Source: Olsenella sp. kh2p3 | Lineage (GTDB): Bacteria; Actinomycetota; Coriobacteriia; Coriobacteriales; Atopobiaceae | NCBI GenBank assembly: GCA_900119625.1 | Contig: FPKD01000001.1 | Span: 558,001 to 622,000, forward strand | Direction of reading: 5' to 3' | Length of the DNA stretch: 64,000 bases | In this document: positions 52,787 through 60,966 of the stretch, in pieces | How positions within the stretch are numbered: position 1 is the stretch's first letter | Layout of the letters: every line of letters starts with the position of its first letter | Program-made: the position numbers and the translations under genes | The notes under the pieces: generated by a model | Seen by the model: only the letters and a program-made list of their open reading frames with translations | The model's database searches: none | Told to the model about the DNA's origin: nothing

Positions 52787-53533
52787 TTGATTTCTCTGGA
52801 ACATCTTTGCAAGACCTTTGAGGGGGGCAGCGAGGTCCACGCCCTAAACGACGTGTCCCTCACCATCCCCACCGGCGACGTGTTTGGCATCATTGGTATC
52901 TCCGGTGCCGGCAAGTCAACGCTGGTCCGCTGCCTCAACCTCCTCGAGCGTCCCACCTCCGGACGCGTGGTGGTTGATGGTACCGACGTGACCAACCTCA
53001 AGGGCACCGCACTTCGCGAGTACCGTCGCCATGTGGCGATGATCTTCCAGGGCTTTGGCCTTCTCGCGCAGAAGACAGCCCTCGAGAACGTCTGCTTCCC
53101 CTACCTTGCGAGCACGGGCAAGGTCACGGCAGAGAACCGCGAGGAGGCCCTGGGCTACCTGGACCGCGTTGGCCTTGCAGACCGTGCCAGCTCCTATCCG
53201 GCGCAGCTCTCGGGCGGCCAGAAGCAGCGCGTGGCCATTGCCCGTGCGCTTGCCTGCCACCCGGACTACATCCTCTGCGACGAGGCCACCTCGGCCCTCG
53301 ACCCCGCAAGCACGGCCTCGGTTCTGCACCTTTTGCGCACGATCAACGCCGAGACGGGCGTCACAATCATCGTAATCACCCACTCCATGCAGGTTGTCGA
53401 GGACATCTGCAAGAACGTAGCAGTGCTTGTCTCGGGCAAGGTCGTTGAGCAGGGCAGCGTTGCCGAGGTCTTTGCCAACCCGCAGCACGAAGTGACCCGT
53501 CAGCTTCTGGGAAAGGAGAGCTGGGATGAGTAG
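52787..53533 (+). CDS. metN: Methionine ABC transporter ATP-binding protein
   Basis: A 248-residue ATPase of the MetN type. Walker A is GISGAGKSTLVRCLNLLERPTSG, the Q-loop is MIFQGFGLLAQKTALENV, the signature is LSGGQKQRVAIARAL and Walker B is ILCDEATSALDP. The start is TTG 52787, with GGAG 8 bases upstream. It lacks the C-terminal ACT (C2) regulatory domain of longer MetN proteins. It overlaps metI by 8 bases. It powers import of methionine with MetI and MetQ. Confidence 0.94.
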   Translation: MISLEHLCKTFEGGSEVHALNDVSLTIPTGDVFGIIGISGAGKSTLVRCLNLLERPTSGRVVVDGTDVTNLKGTALREYRRHVAMIFQGFGLLAQKTALENVCFPYLASTGKVTAENREEALGYLDRVGLADRASSYPAQLSGGQKQRVAIARALACHPDYILCDEATSALDPASTASVLHLLRTINAETGVTIIVITHSMQVVEDICKNVAVLVSGKVVEQGSVAEVFANPQHEVTRQLLGKESWDE

Positions 53534-54197
53534 CCTTGCATCCTTCTTCGCCCAATACGGCTCGCTTCTTGGCGAGGGACTGGCCGACACGCTGGTCATG
53601 CTCTTTGTGTCCACGGCCTTCTCGTACGTCATAGGCATCTTCCTGGGCGTTGTTCTCTGCGTCACCGCACCGCGTGGGCTTCACCCCATGCGCACCCTGA
53701 ACGCCGTGCTGGGCTGGGTGGTGAACATTGGGCGCTCCATCCCGTTCATCATCCTTTTGGTCTCGATGTTCCCGGTCACGCGCGCCCTGGTGGGCACCAC
53801 CACCGGCGTGCAGGGCGTGATTCCTCCCCTGGTGCTCTCCACCACGCCGTTTGTGGCGCGCATGGTCGAGCAGTCCCTGGTCGAGGTCCCGCGCGACGCA
53901 ATCGAGGCAGCAGAGACGTGCGGAGCGTCCATCCCGCGCATCGTGGTCTCTGCCCTGCTCCCCGAGGCCCTGCCCTCCATTGTCCGCGGCATCTCGATCA
54001 CGCTTATCGCGGTTCTGGGCTACACGGCCATTGCAGGCGCAGTTGGCGCGGGTGGCCTGGGCGACATCGCCATCCGCTACGGCTACTACCGCTACCAGGA
54101 CGAGGTCATGATCGCCACTCTCGTGCTCATCATCATCCTGGTGCAGGTAATCCAGAGCACCTGCGACGCCATCGCAAAGAAGATCGACCACCGCTAG
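53526..54197 (+). CDS. metI: Methionine ABC transporter permease
   Basis: A 223-residue permease with five membrane segments and the coupling motif EAAETCGASIPRIVVSALLPEALPSIVRG. LNAVLGWVVNIGRSIPFIILLVSMFPVTR is the typical MetI core. GGAAAGGAG lies upstream of ATG 53526, inside the end of metN. The 74-base gap to metQ holds its ribosome site. Confidence 0.95.
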   Translation: MSSLASFFAQYGSLLGEGLADTLVMLFVSTAFSYVIGIFLGVVLCVTAPRGLHPMRTLNAVLGWVVNIGRSIPFIILLVSMFPVTRALVGTTTGVQGVIPPLVLSTTPFVARMVEQSLVEVPRDAIEAAETCGASIPRIVVSALLPEALPSIVRGISITLIAVLGYTAIAGAVGAGGLGDIAIRYGYYRYQDEVMIATLVLIIILVQVIQSTCDAIAKKIDHR

Positions 54198-54271
54198 CAG
54201 GAACGCGTTGCTCTTCTCGACAGCGCTCCTACCACCACTCTCATCGTTTTTCCAACAGAAAGGAACCCATC

Positions 54272-55129
54272 ATGCTCACCAGAAGGAACTTCATTGGCAC
54301 CGGCCTCGCCGCACTTGCCGCAACCACCCTCGCTGCCTGCGGTAACTCCGGCTCCAGCTCGTCTTCCAGCAGCTCTGCCGCCAGCGACTCGGCGCAGAGC
54401 CAGACCCTCACGGTTGCCGCATCCCCCTCGCCCCACGCGGAGATCCTCAACAACTTTGCCGCGCCCAAGCTCAAGGAGCAGGGCATCGACCTTCAGACCA
54501 AGGAGTACACCGACTACATCATCCCCAACCAGGTGACCAGCTCAGGCGAGGTCGACGCCAACTACTTCCAGCACATCAACTACCTCAACAACTACAACGA
54601 CGAGAACGGCACAGACCTGGTGGGCGTTGCCGCCATCCACTACGAGCCGTTTGGCATCTACGCTGGCAAGTCCTCTGACCTGGCCAACATCGCAGACGGC
54701 GCGCAGATTGCCGTTCCCAACGACCCCACCAACGAGGGCCGCGCGCTCCTTCTCCTCCAACAGGAGAACCTCATCACGCTCAAGGACCCTGACAACCTTG
54801 AGGCCACCCCGGTCGACATTGCCGAGAACCCCCACAACCTGCAGTTTGTTGAGGTCGAGGCAGCTGCAGTGCCGCGCCAGCTCCAAGATGTTGACTTTGC
54901 CGTCATCAACGGCAACTACGCTATCGAGGCCGGCTTCCACGTGAAGGACGCCGTGGCCGTGGAGTCCAAGGACGGCAAGGCCGTAGAGCAGTACGCCAAC
55001 TACATTGTGACCACGCCCGAGAAGAAGGACGACGACCGCATTGCCGCGCTGGTCAGTGTCCTCACAAGCGATGACTTCAAGCAGTACCTCTCCGACACGT
55101 ACGACCAGGACGTCCTCCCCGCGTTCTAA
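54272..55129 (+). CDS. metQ: Methionine-binding lipoprotein
   Basis: A 285-residue NlpA/MetQ-type solute-binding protein. Twin Arg at 4-5 and lipobox LAAC with Cys23 (MLTRRNFIGTGLAALAATTLAAC) mark a Tat or Sec lipoprotein. A Ser-rich linker leads to the binding domain (LTVAASPSPHAEIL, NYFQHINYLNNYN, VPNDPTNEGRALLLLQ), which matches the MetQ fold. AAAGGAA precedes ATG 54272. It is the last gene of the operon and is followed by a strong terminator. Confidence 0.95.
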   Translation: MLTRRNFIGTGLAALAATTLAACGNSGSSSSSSSSAASDSAQSQTLTVAASPSPHAEILNNFAAPKLKEQGIDLQTKEYTDYIIPNQVTSSGEVDANYFQHINYLNNYNDENGTDLVGVAAIHYEPFGIYAGKSSDLANIADGAQIAVPNDPTNEGRALLLLQQENLITLKDPDNLEATPVDIAENPHNLQFVEVEAAAVPRQLQDVDFAVINGNYAIEAGFHVKDAVAVESKDGKAVEQYANYIVTTPEKKDDDRIAALVSVLTSDDFKQYLSDTYDQDVLPAF

Positions 55130-55151
55130 GGCGAGAAGGCACTTCACACAA

Positions 55152-55190
55152 AGGCGGCCCGCCCCCACCCGGGGACGGGCCGCCTGCTTT
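55152..55190. terminator. Bidirectional terminator between metQ and GH3 copy 4
   Basis: AGGCGGCCCG (55152-55161) pairs with CGGGCCGCCT (55176-55185). GCTTT follows on the plus strand and TTTGTGTG on the minus strand. Confidence 0.85.
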
Positions 55191-55210
55191 ATGCGAGTAG
55201 AACTGCCTTG

Positions 55211-58174
55211 TTACTTCTCGTCAGACGCCTTCTTGTCGCCCTTCTTGACCTCGGGGACGTCGGCCTCGGCATCCTTGCCCTCGGTGCCCATGAGCTTGTG
55301 GTTCTTAACGGCCTTGTAGCCGAAGAACGCCGCAAGCGCAACGAGCACCGCAGAGCCGCCCCACACGCCGTACTGCCACGGGGCAACGCCGTAGGTGATC
55401 TTGGAGCCCGGCACCATGTCGTTCATGGCGTTGGAGTTGGCAACGGTGTAGAGCACGCGGTGCATGGACTCGCGCATCTCGGAGACAACGGTCGCCGTGT
55501 TGGTGCCCTGGTACTCGCCGGTCATTGCCGAGTAGGTGAGCTGAAGGTCGGTGCCGGCATAGATGGCCTGGTTCTTGTTCATGTAGTCATAGAGTTCGAA
55601 GTCCGTGATGACCATGCCCTTGAAGCCCCACTCGTCGCGCAGGACGCCGGTGCACAGGCTCTTGCGGCCGCCGGCCCACTCGGCGCCAACGTAGTTGAAC
55701 GAGCTCATCACACCGGTGCAGCCGGGCATGGTCTTGGTCGAGACGGTGCCCTTGTCGTCCGAGATGTACTTCATCTCGTACGTGGCCTCCTTGACGGTGG
55801 TCTCGAACGGACGCAGGTAGATCTCGCGCGCAACCTGCTCGGTGGCCCAGGTGCAGACGTGCTGCACGCGGTAGGACTCCTGGTCGTTCATCGCGAAGTG
55901 CTTGATCATGGCATAGCAGCCGTTCTCGGCGGCACCACTCACCACTGCCGCGCCAATCTTGCCGGCAAGCAGCGGGTCCTCGGAGTAGTACTCGAAGTTG
56001 CGGCCGGCGAAGGGCGAGCGGTGCGTGTTCATGGCCGGCGCGTACCAGCCGTTGTACGCAGAGGCCAGGGCCTCCTGGCCAACCATCTGGCCCATGCGGT
56101 GCATGAGCTCCACGTTCCAGGTCTGCGCCATAACGACCTCGGAGCAGTAGGAGCAGTTGCCGGTGGGACCGGTGAGCGAGGTGAAGCCGGCAGGGCCGTC
56201 GGGCTCTACCGTTGCGGGCTTGCCCACGGACTCGACCTCGGGGGTGTTGTAGGCGTCGTCGTTCAGGCAGGTGGCCATCTCCTCAACCGAGAGCTGGTCG
56301 AGAATGTCATTCCACGCCTCGGAGTCAAAGTCCTGCCCGCGCATGTCAATGAGCTGCAAGCCGTTGTCCGCCCCGGTGGTTGGCATCGTGGCGTTGGGGT
56401 CCTCGTGGTCCTCGAGCTTCCACTCCACAAGCTCCACGCCGCAGTCCGCCGCGCTCTTGTCGGCGGCCTCCTCGGGGAAGGTCCCCTTGAAGTCCTTGCG
56501 GGACATGGTCTTGACGTTCTTCTCCATGTACTCCGTCATGTCGTCGAACTTGTTGGTGATCTGCGCCTCGGTGGCGGAGTCGGTCGTGTACTTCTTGGCC
56601 GAGAGGGACACGGTCTTCTGGTCCACGACGGTGTGCGAGTCGGTGCGGAGGCTGATGACGTAGTCGCCCGCGTCGAGCACGTACGCCTGGTCATCGGAGC
56701 TGTAGGAGGCCATCTCGCGCACGGGGAACTCGATGGTGACCTTCTGGCTCGCACCGGGGTCGAGCGCGTCGGTCTTGGCGAAGCCGCCCAGCACGACGGC
56801 TGCCTTCTCGAGCCCACCTGCGGTATAGGGGGCCGAGTAGTACACCTCCACGACGTCCTTGCCGGCAACGGAGCCAGTGTTGGAGACCGTGACCTCAACC
56901 TTGACGTTCTCGTCATCCGCATTCACGGAGTCGAGCGTCTGGGAGAACGTGGTGTACGAGAGGCCATAGCCAAACGGGAACACGACGGCCTTGTCGTAGT
57001 CGAAGCCTGCGTAGTTGCCCGCCTCAGCCTCGACGGCAGCAGTTTCGTAGTAGCGATAGCCGTAATAGAGGCCCTCGGCGTACTCCACGAAGTAGGCGGT
57101 GCCGTCGGATGTGGTGCTGGTTGCGTTCTTAGCGTAGTAGTTCTCGATGTCGGTGTAGCGCTTGCCGCCAAAGTTCTTGAACGTGGGGTCGGCGGTGAAG
57201 TCCGCAGCCCAGATGTCGGTGGTCTTGCCGGAGGGGTTCACCGTACCAGCAAGAATCTGGCCAAGGCCAGCCGCACCGGTGGCGCCGATGGAGCCAACCT
57301 CGAGAATGGCGTCGACCGCGTAGTCGCCGGAGACGAGCGGGCCAAGCTCCATGGTCGTGGAGAGGTTGAGCACCGCGATGACCTTGGAGCACGCAGCCTT
57401 TGCAGCCTCGATGACGCTCTTCTCCTCGACGGTGAGCTCCAGCTCGTGCTGGCCGTCCTCGTAGTTGGCCGTCTCGCTGTTGGCGGTGAAGTTCTCGGAG
57501 ACGCCGGACTCGACGTCTGCCTTCAGGTTGCGGGAGAGGTCGCCGCCCTCGCCGCCGCCACGGCCAATGAAGACCAGGCCAACGGTGCCCTTGATGGATG
57601 CCTGGGCGTCGGAGCTGTAGTCTGACCAGGGAATCTCGCCAATGTAGTAGGACGCCGTGGACGGGTTGTCCATGGTGATGGCGGCCTTGGCGTAGTTGGA
57701 GAAGTTGCTGTTAATCCAGTCGTAGGCGGTGTCGTTGATGGTGAAGCCCGCCCGGCTGATGCCCTGGTAGAAGTTGATGCAGGAGCTTGCGTCAACGGTA
57801 CCGGAGCCGGCGCCGCCGTAGACAGGGTCTGCCGCATAGCGGCCGAGCATACTCACGGTCTCGGAGGTGGAGAGCGGCAGTGCGTTCTTGTCGTTCTTCA
57901 AGAGGACGATGCCCTCGGCCTCGATCTCGGTGACCAGCTCGTTTGCGGCCTCGGTCGCCTGCTTGCGGCCACGGTAGTCCGAGGCGTAGTACTCCGCGTC
58001 CCAGTCCTCGGAGCCCTGGACCTTCTCGACCGTTGCGGGACGTCCGCCCACGTAGTGGTCGAGAAGCGAGCTGAACTTGTTCGCCGCGACGTTTGCGGCG
58101 GCAGTGACGCCCAGCAGGCCAACCGACGCGATGGTCGAGCCGATGAACTTCCTTCTCGTTGTGCTCTTAGCCAT
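55211..58174 (-). CDS. Circularly permuted GH3 glycosidase with Tat-like anchor (copy 4)
   Basis: A 987-residue paralogue of copy 3 with the same reversed order: C-domain (AEGIVLLKNDKNALPL), fibronectin-III (GKDVVEVYYSAPYT), then the catalytic barrel (AMIKHFAMNDQESYR, nucleophile Asp in GMVITDFELY). The N-terminus MAKSTTRRKFIGSTIASVGLLGVTAAAN has a twin-Arg signal with no lipobox, so it may be anchored or cleaved. A C-terminal membrane helix (WGGSAVLVALAAFFGYKAV) and a Lys/Asp tail follow. GGGGAG precedes ATG 58174. It is convergent with metNIQ. The substrate is unknown. Confidence 0.88.
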   Translation of the reverse strand: MAKSTTRRKFIGSTIASVGLLGVTAAANVAANKFSSLLDHYVGGRPATVEKVQGSEDWDAEYYASDYRGRKQATEAANELVTEIEAEGIVLLKNDKNALPLSTSETVSMLGRYAADPVYGGAGSGTVDASSCINFYQGISRAGFTINDTAYDWINSNFSNYAKAAITMDNPSTASYYIGEIPWSDYSSDAQASIKGTVGLVFIGRGGGEGGDLSRNLKADVESGVSENFTANSETANYEDGQHELELTVEEKSVIEAAKAACSKVIAVLNLSTTMELGPLVSGDYAVDAILEVGSIGATGAAGLGQILAGTVNPSGKTTDIWAADFTADPTFKNFGGKRYTDIENYYAKNATSTTSDGTAYFVEYAEGLYYGYRYYETAAVEAEAGNYAGFDYDKAVVFPFGYGLSYTTFSQTLDSVNADDENVKVEVTVSNTGSVAGKDVVEVYYSAPYTAGGLEKAAVVLGGFAKTDALDPGASQKVTIEFPVREMASYSSDDQAYVLDAGDYVISLRTDSHTVVDQKTVSLSAKKYTTDSATEAQITNKFDDMTEYMEKNVKTMSRKDFKGTFPEEAADKSAADCGVELVEWKLEDHEDPNATMPTTGADNGLQLIDMRGQDFDSEAWNDILDQLSVEEMATCLNDDAYNTPEVESVGKPATVEPDGPAGFTSLTGPTGNCSYCSEVVMAQTWNVELMHRMGQMVGQEALASAYNGWYAPAMNTHRSPFAGRNFEYYSEDPLLAGKIGAAVVSGAAENGCYAMIKHFAMNDQESYRVQHVCTWATEQVAREIYLRPFETTVKEATYEMKYISDDKGTVSTKTMPGCTGVMSSFNYVGAEWAGGRKSLCTGVLRDEWGFKGMVITDFELYDYMNKNQAIYAGTDLQLTYSAMTGEYQGTNTATVVSEMRESMHRVLYTVANSNAMNDMVPGSKITYGVAPWQYGVWGGSAVLVALAAFFGYKAVKNHKLMGTEGKDAEADVPEVKKGDKKASDEK

Positions 58175-58556
58175 TCCCACTCCCCTTACGTTCCCTCCGG
58201 CCCCGAGGGCCGCTTGTTCGACGATAAGGGTAGGCAGCAAGCAGGAGGAAGGCCAAAGAGGGTCGCATCCGGTCAATAATGCGTCGCAAACTGCAGTTGC
58301 TGCCCAGCAGCGGCACAGCGCGACGCACGACCCTCGCGCAAGAAGAAAGCGGGCCCCGGTACGCGGCCGAGGTCCCGCTCAACCAGACGCGTCCGGGCCG
58401 TAAACGGGAGGGAGAGTCCCGGACGTTGGTGCAAGACGGCATAGGGAGGTTGTCGTCGAGAAACACAGTAGGGCCTTGGACCCACGGCACCTCGCATTTG
58501 ACGCAAGTGGTCGTTCAGGTGACACCATCGGCGAGAGGCACTCCTGGATGTCGCCG

Positions 58557-58618
58557 CTGAGAAGGAATTCGACATTTTGAGCCGACCGTACGGTGTTATG
58601 TGTCAATTTCCTTCTCAG
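58557..58618. repeat. Isolated long hairpin
   Basis: CTGAGAAGGAA (58557-58567) pairs perfectly with TTCCTTCTCAG (58608-58618), then GACA/TGTC after a 3x3 internal loop, with the palindrome ACCGTACGGT at the apex. It has no T-run and is AT-richer than its surroundings. Confidence 0.6.
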
Positions 58619-58982
58619 TAGTTCTCGGCAATACCCCTGCGGCATCCATGACCGCTGTTCGCAGCAGGCCCGAGACGAAAATCGGGGCCCAGCCTTAGCG
58701 CCAGGCCCCTCGCGGGATGCATCCGGAGGGATTGGGAGGAGACAGCCGGATGCCGCGGCGGCGCCTGTGAGATGTGGGAGAGGTGCCGCACGGCCTGAGA
58801 ATAGAGCCGGTCGGCCAACCAAGCATGTCCTTGTCACAAGATGCACTTCAAAAGGCACAAACTGCACCACAAGGGCGCCGACCGGCAGCGCAGACGTCGT
58901 GCGAAGCTCCGGCGCTGGAGGCGGCATTCGAGGGGCGGCGAGGCCGGTGCGGGGCGCCGGTGCGGGGCGCCGACACATCCAC

Positions 58983-59057
58983 TTGGCCGCGGATTCCGAA
59001 CGTTTAGGACTTTTCCGAACGTTTAGCCCCACCTAAACGGTGAGACCCCGCGGCCAA
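58983..59057. repeat. Intergenic palindromic repeat, family 2, copy B
   Basis: The outer arms TTGGCCGCGG (58983-58992) and CCGCGGCCAA (59048-59057) are perfect. Inside are two exact 14-base direct repeats TTCCGAACGTTTAG (58994-59007 and 59013-59026), 19 bases apart, and an inverted CCTAAACGG. GCGGATTCCG and CCCCAC are shared with 34451-34496. Confidence 0.55.
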
Positions 59058-59109
59058 GCGAAGCGAGCCGGGCGCGCAGCTCGCCCGCAGCCCGCCTCCG
59101 GCAGCCGCG

Positions 59110-59769
59110 CTACTCCGCGTCGGCCGCCTTCCTGGCACCCATACGCGCGCGAATCGCCCCGGCAACCGCCGGAATCACGGACACCAGGATGATGCCCACA
59201 ACGACCAGCTCGAAGTGCTCCTGCACCGCAGGGATGCCGCCAAAGAAGTACCCAAGCAGCGTGAAGAGCGTAGACCACGTGATGCCGCCCAGTACGTTGA
59301 AGATCACGAAGTTGCGCCAGTGCATGCCGCCCATGCCCGCAATGAAGGGCACGAACGTGCGGATGAACGGGAAGAAGCGCCCCAGAAAGATGGCCACGTG
59401 GCCCCACTTCTCAAGGAACTTCTCGCTCTTCTCCATGCGCTCCGGAGTCATGGCCTTGACCTTGCCCGAAGCCACAATCCGCGTCCCAAAGAAGTGCCCA
59501 ATCATGAAGTTGCACTGGTCGCCCAGGATGGCAGCGACCCAAGCCACGCCGAGAAGCGCAAAGATGTTGAACCCGCCGCCCTGCGCAAAGAACCCGGACG
59601 CAAACAGCAGCGAGTCACCCGGTAGGAACGGGAAGAATACGACGCCCGTCTCGACAAAGATGATGAGAAACACGAAGCCGTACGCGGTGAGAGGACCGGC
59701 GGCGATCCAGCCCGCAATGGCGGCACGCGGGTCGCGAAGCAGGTTGGCGATGAAGTCAACGAATCCCAT
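59110..59769 (-). CDS. DedA-family membrane protein
   Basis: A 219-residue inner membrane protein with four to six membrane segments. The DedA signature is present: VFFPFLPGDSLLFASGF, GDQCNFMIGHFFG, and the reentrant FLGRFFPFIRTFVPFIAGMG with the conserved Arg and Pro residues. DedA proteins include undecaprenyl-phosphate and phospholipid flippases. ATG 59769 has AGGGAG 7 bases upstream; an in-frame TTG two codons earlier is less likely. It stands alone, 3' of the SRP RNA. The substrate is not established. Confidence 0.92.
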   Translation of the reverse strand: MGFVDFIANLLRDPRAAIAGWIAAGPLTAYGFVFLIIFVETGVVFFPFLPGDSLLFASGFFAQGGGFNIFALLGVAWVAAILGDQCNFMIGHFFGTRIVASGKVKAMTPERMEKSEKFLEKWGHVAIFLGRFFPFIRTFVPFIAGMGGMHWRNFVIFNVLGGITWSTLFTLLGYFFGGIPAVQEHFELVVVGIILVSVIPAVAGAIRARMGARKAADAE

Positions 59770-59820
59770 AGACAAACTCCCTGTTCAGGCAAAGTAGGCC
59801 AGGCACGACAATCGGTCTAC

Positions 59821-59862
59821 AAAAAAAGCCCCAGCGGCCGTGGTGCGCGCGACCCATGGGGC
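59821..59862 (-). terminator. Terminator after the SRP RNA
   Basis: On the minus strand GCCCCA ... TGGGGC encloses a GC-rich loop and is followed by seven T. Confidence 0.8.
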
Positions 59863-59876
59863 ATGACAGCGCGCTC

Positions 59877-59965
59877 GATGGGAACGGGTGCCCGCCAGAG
59901 GCCCCTTATGGCTGCTGCCTCCCGGCCCTGACCAGGTTCGAGGTGTTGCGTCACCCGCACCCATC
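59877..59965 (-). ncRNA. ffs: Signal recognition particle 4.5S-type RNA
   Basis: The minus strand carries the SRP core GGTCAGGGCCGGGAGGCAGCAGCC, in which the symmetric loop and the asymmetric GGAAGC-like loop bind Ffh. The ends pair: GATGGG..GGGTG with CACCC..CCCATC. This gives a small, single-hairpin RNA of about 89 bases; the exact ends may differ by a few bases. A terminator follows within 15 bases. Confidence 0.88.
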
Positions 59966-60091
59966 CAACGCGCTGGAGAACACTGTACCAAAGAAGGCGC
60001 CGCGCCACCCTCACCCCACGAAAACGCGACAAAGCAGCCAGAGGGACCACTCCGAGAGGAGCATCTGCCGACAAGACTCGCTCCCCTACAT

Positions 60092-60126
60092 ACAGAAGCA
60101 CCCGCCAGTGAGGGAACTGGCGGGTG
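60092..60126 (-). terminator. Terminator after the PTS operon
   Basis: CACCCGCCAGT (60099-60109) pairs perfectly with ACTGGCGGGTG (60116-60126), 51 bases past the IIA stop. Only a short T-tract (CTTCTG) follows on the minus strand. Confidence 0.7.
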
Positions 60127-60176
60127 AAAGAGGGGGGCTCGGTAAGCTGGATTCTCTCCCGGAGCAATCTGTGTGG

Positions 60177-60518
60177 TTAGTTCTTGGCGTCGATCTTCTC
60201 GTACACGTCGATGAAGTCCTCGGCGATGATGCGGAACGATTCGGCCTGCATGAGCTGGTCCTCCGCGTGGACAAGAATGAGCGAGAAGGTCACGTTCTTG
60301 TTGTCGATGGCAGACTGCTGAAGGAGCGACAGGTGCGCGGTGTGCCCCTCGTTGAAGTCCTTGTTGCCGCTCTCGATGAGCGCCTTCGCTCCCTCGATGT
60401 CGCCTTCCTTTGCCTTCTGGATTGCCTCAATGTACTGCGACTTTGCCGAACCAACGGTGGCTATGATCTGGAACGCCGTCTCCTGGTTTGCCTCGAGGGT
60501 CTCTTCTTCGGTGGCCAT
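60177..60518 (-). CDS. PTS lactose/cellobiose-family IIA component
   Basis: A 113-residue phosphocarrier of the LacF/CelC family. It takes phosphate from HPr on His84 (LVHAEDQLM) and hands it to IIB. The three-helix fold pattern (ETAFQIIATVGSAKSQYIEAIQKAKEGD) is typical, and length is normal. GAAGGGG precedes ATG 60518. It is the last gene of the operon GH1-IIC-IIB-IIA, 76 bases after IIB. Sugar specificity is probably a beta-glucoside, from the family and the GH1 neighbour. Confidence 0.94.
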   Translation of the reverse strand: MATEEETLEANQETAFQIIATVGSAKSQYIEAIQKAKEGDIEGAKALIESGNKDFNEGHTAHLSLLQQSAIDNKNVTFSLILVHAEDQLMQAESFRIIAEDFIDVYEKIDAKN

Positions 60519-60594
60519 GCTGTCCCCTTCCGCGCGATGACGCGCTCGTTTCGAGATGAAATGCCGTGCCGGGTGCCGTGTTTGGGTGACAGTC

Positions 60595-60897
60595 CTACTC
60601 GTCCATGAGCTTCATGGCGTCATCCAGGATCTTCTTGGCGTTCATGCGACCGTAGTCGACCATCGCAATGACGGAAACGGGCTTGTCGCCGGCGGCCTCG
60701 ACTGCCTCCTTCTTTGCGTAGGCGATCTGGGGACCAAGCAGCAGGCAGTCGGCCTGGTCGATCATCTCGAGCGCCTTGTTAAGCGGGTTGGCCTTGATCT
60801 GGACGTCTAGGCCCTGGGCCTGGGCCTCCTTCTGCATCTTCTGGACCAGCAGGCTGGTGGACATACCGGCATTGCAAGCGAGCAGGATGGTCTTCAT
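60595..60897 (-). CDS. PTS lactose/cellobiose-family IIB component
   Basis: A 100-residue protein with the cysteine phosphorylation site at Cys8 in ILLACNAGMSTSLLVQKM, the hallmark of CelA-type IIB. It receives phosphate from IIA and passes it to the sugar bound by IIC. GGGAG precedes ATG 60897. It lies between IIC (69 bases upstream) and IIA. Confidence 0.95.
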   Translation of the reverse strand: MKTILLACNAGMSTSLLVQKMQKEAQAQGLDVQIKANPLNKALEMIDQADCLLLGPQIAYAKKEAVEAAGDKPVSVIAMVDYGRMNAKKILDDAMKLMDE

Positions 60898-60966
60898 GGT
60901 TAAACTCCCTCTTTGAGTGTCCCATCTCGGTCACGACGGAATGGACGAGAAGAACGTAGCTGGTTT

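Larger units (their letters stand above)
58175..59109. other. 935-base region without a recognised gene
   Basis: No gene is supported; frames here are short and overlapping. The first 100 bases hold the promoter side of GH3 copy 4. A 62-base hairpin lies at 58557-58618. Family-2 repeat material fills 58983-59057 at the far end, next to the dedA stop. The rest is GC-rich sequence with several small dyads, possibly decayed genes. Confidence 0.5.

Noticed and set aside
58175..59109. Hypothetical genes in the gap between GH3 copy 4 and dedA
   Set aside because: The open frames overlap each other on both strands, have biased Arg/Ala/Pro composition typical of non-coding GC-rich DNA, and no ribosome sites.
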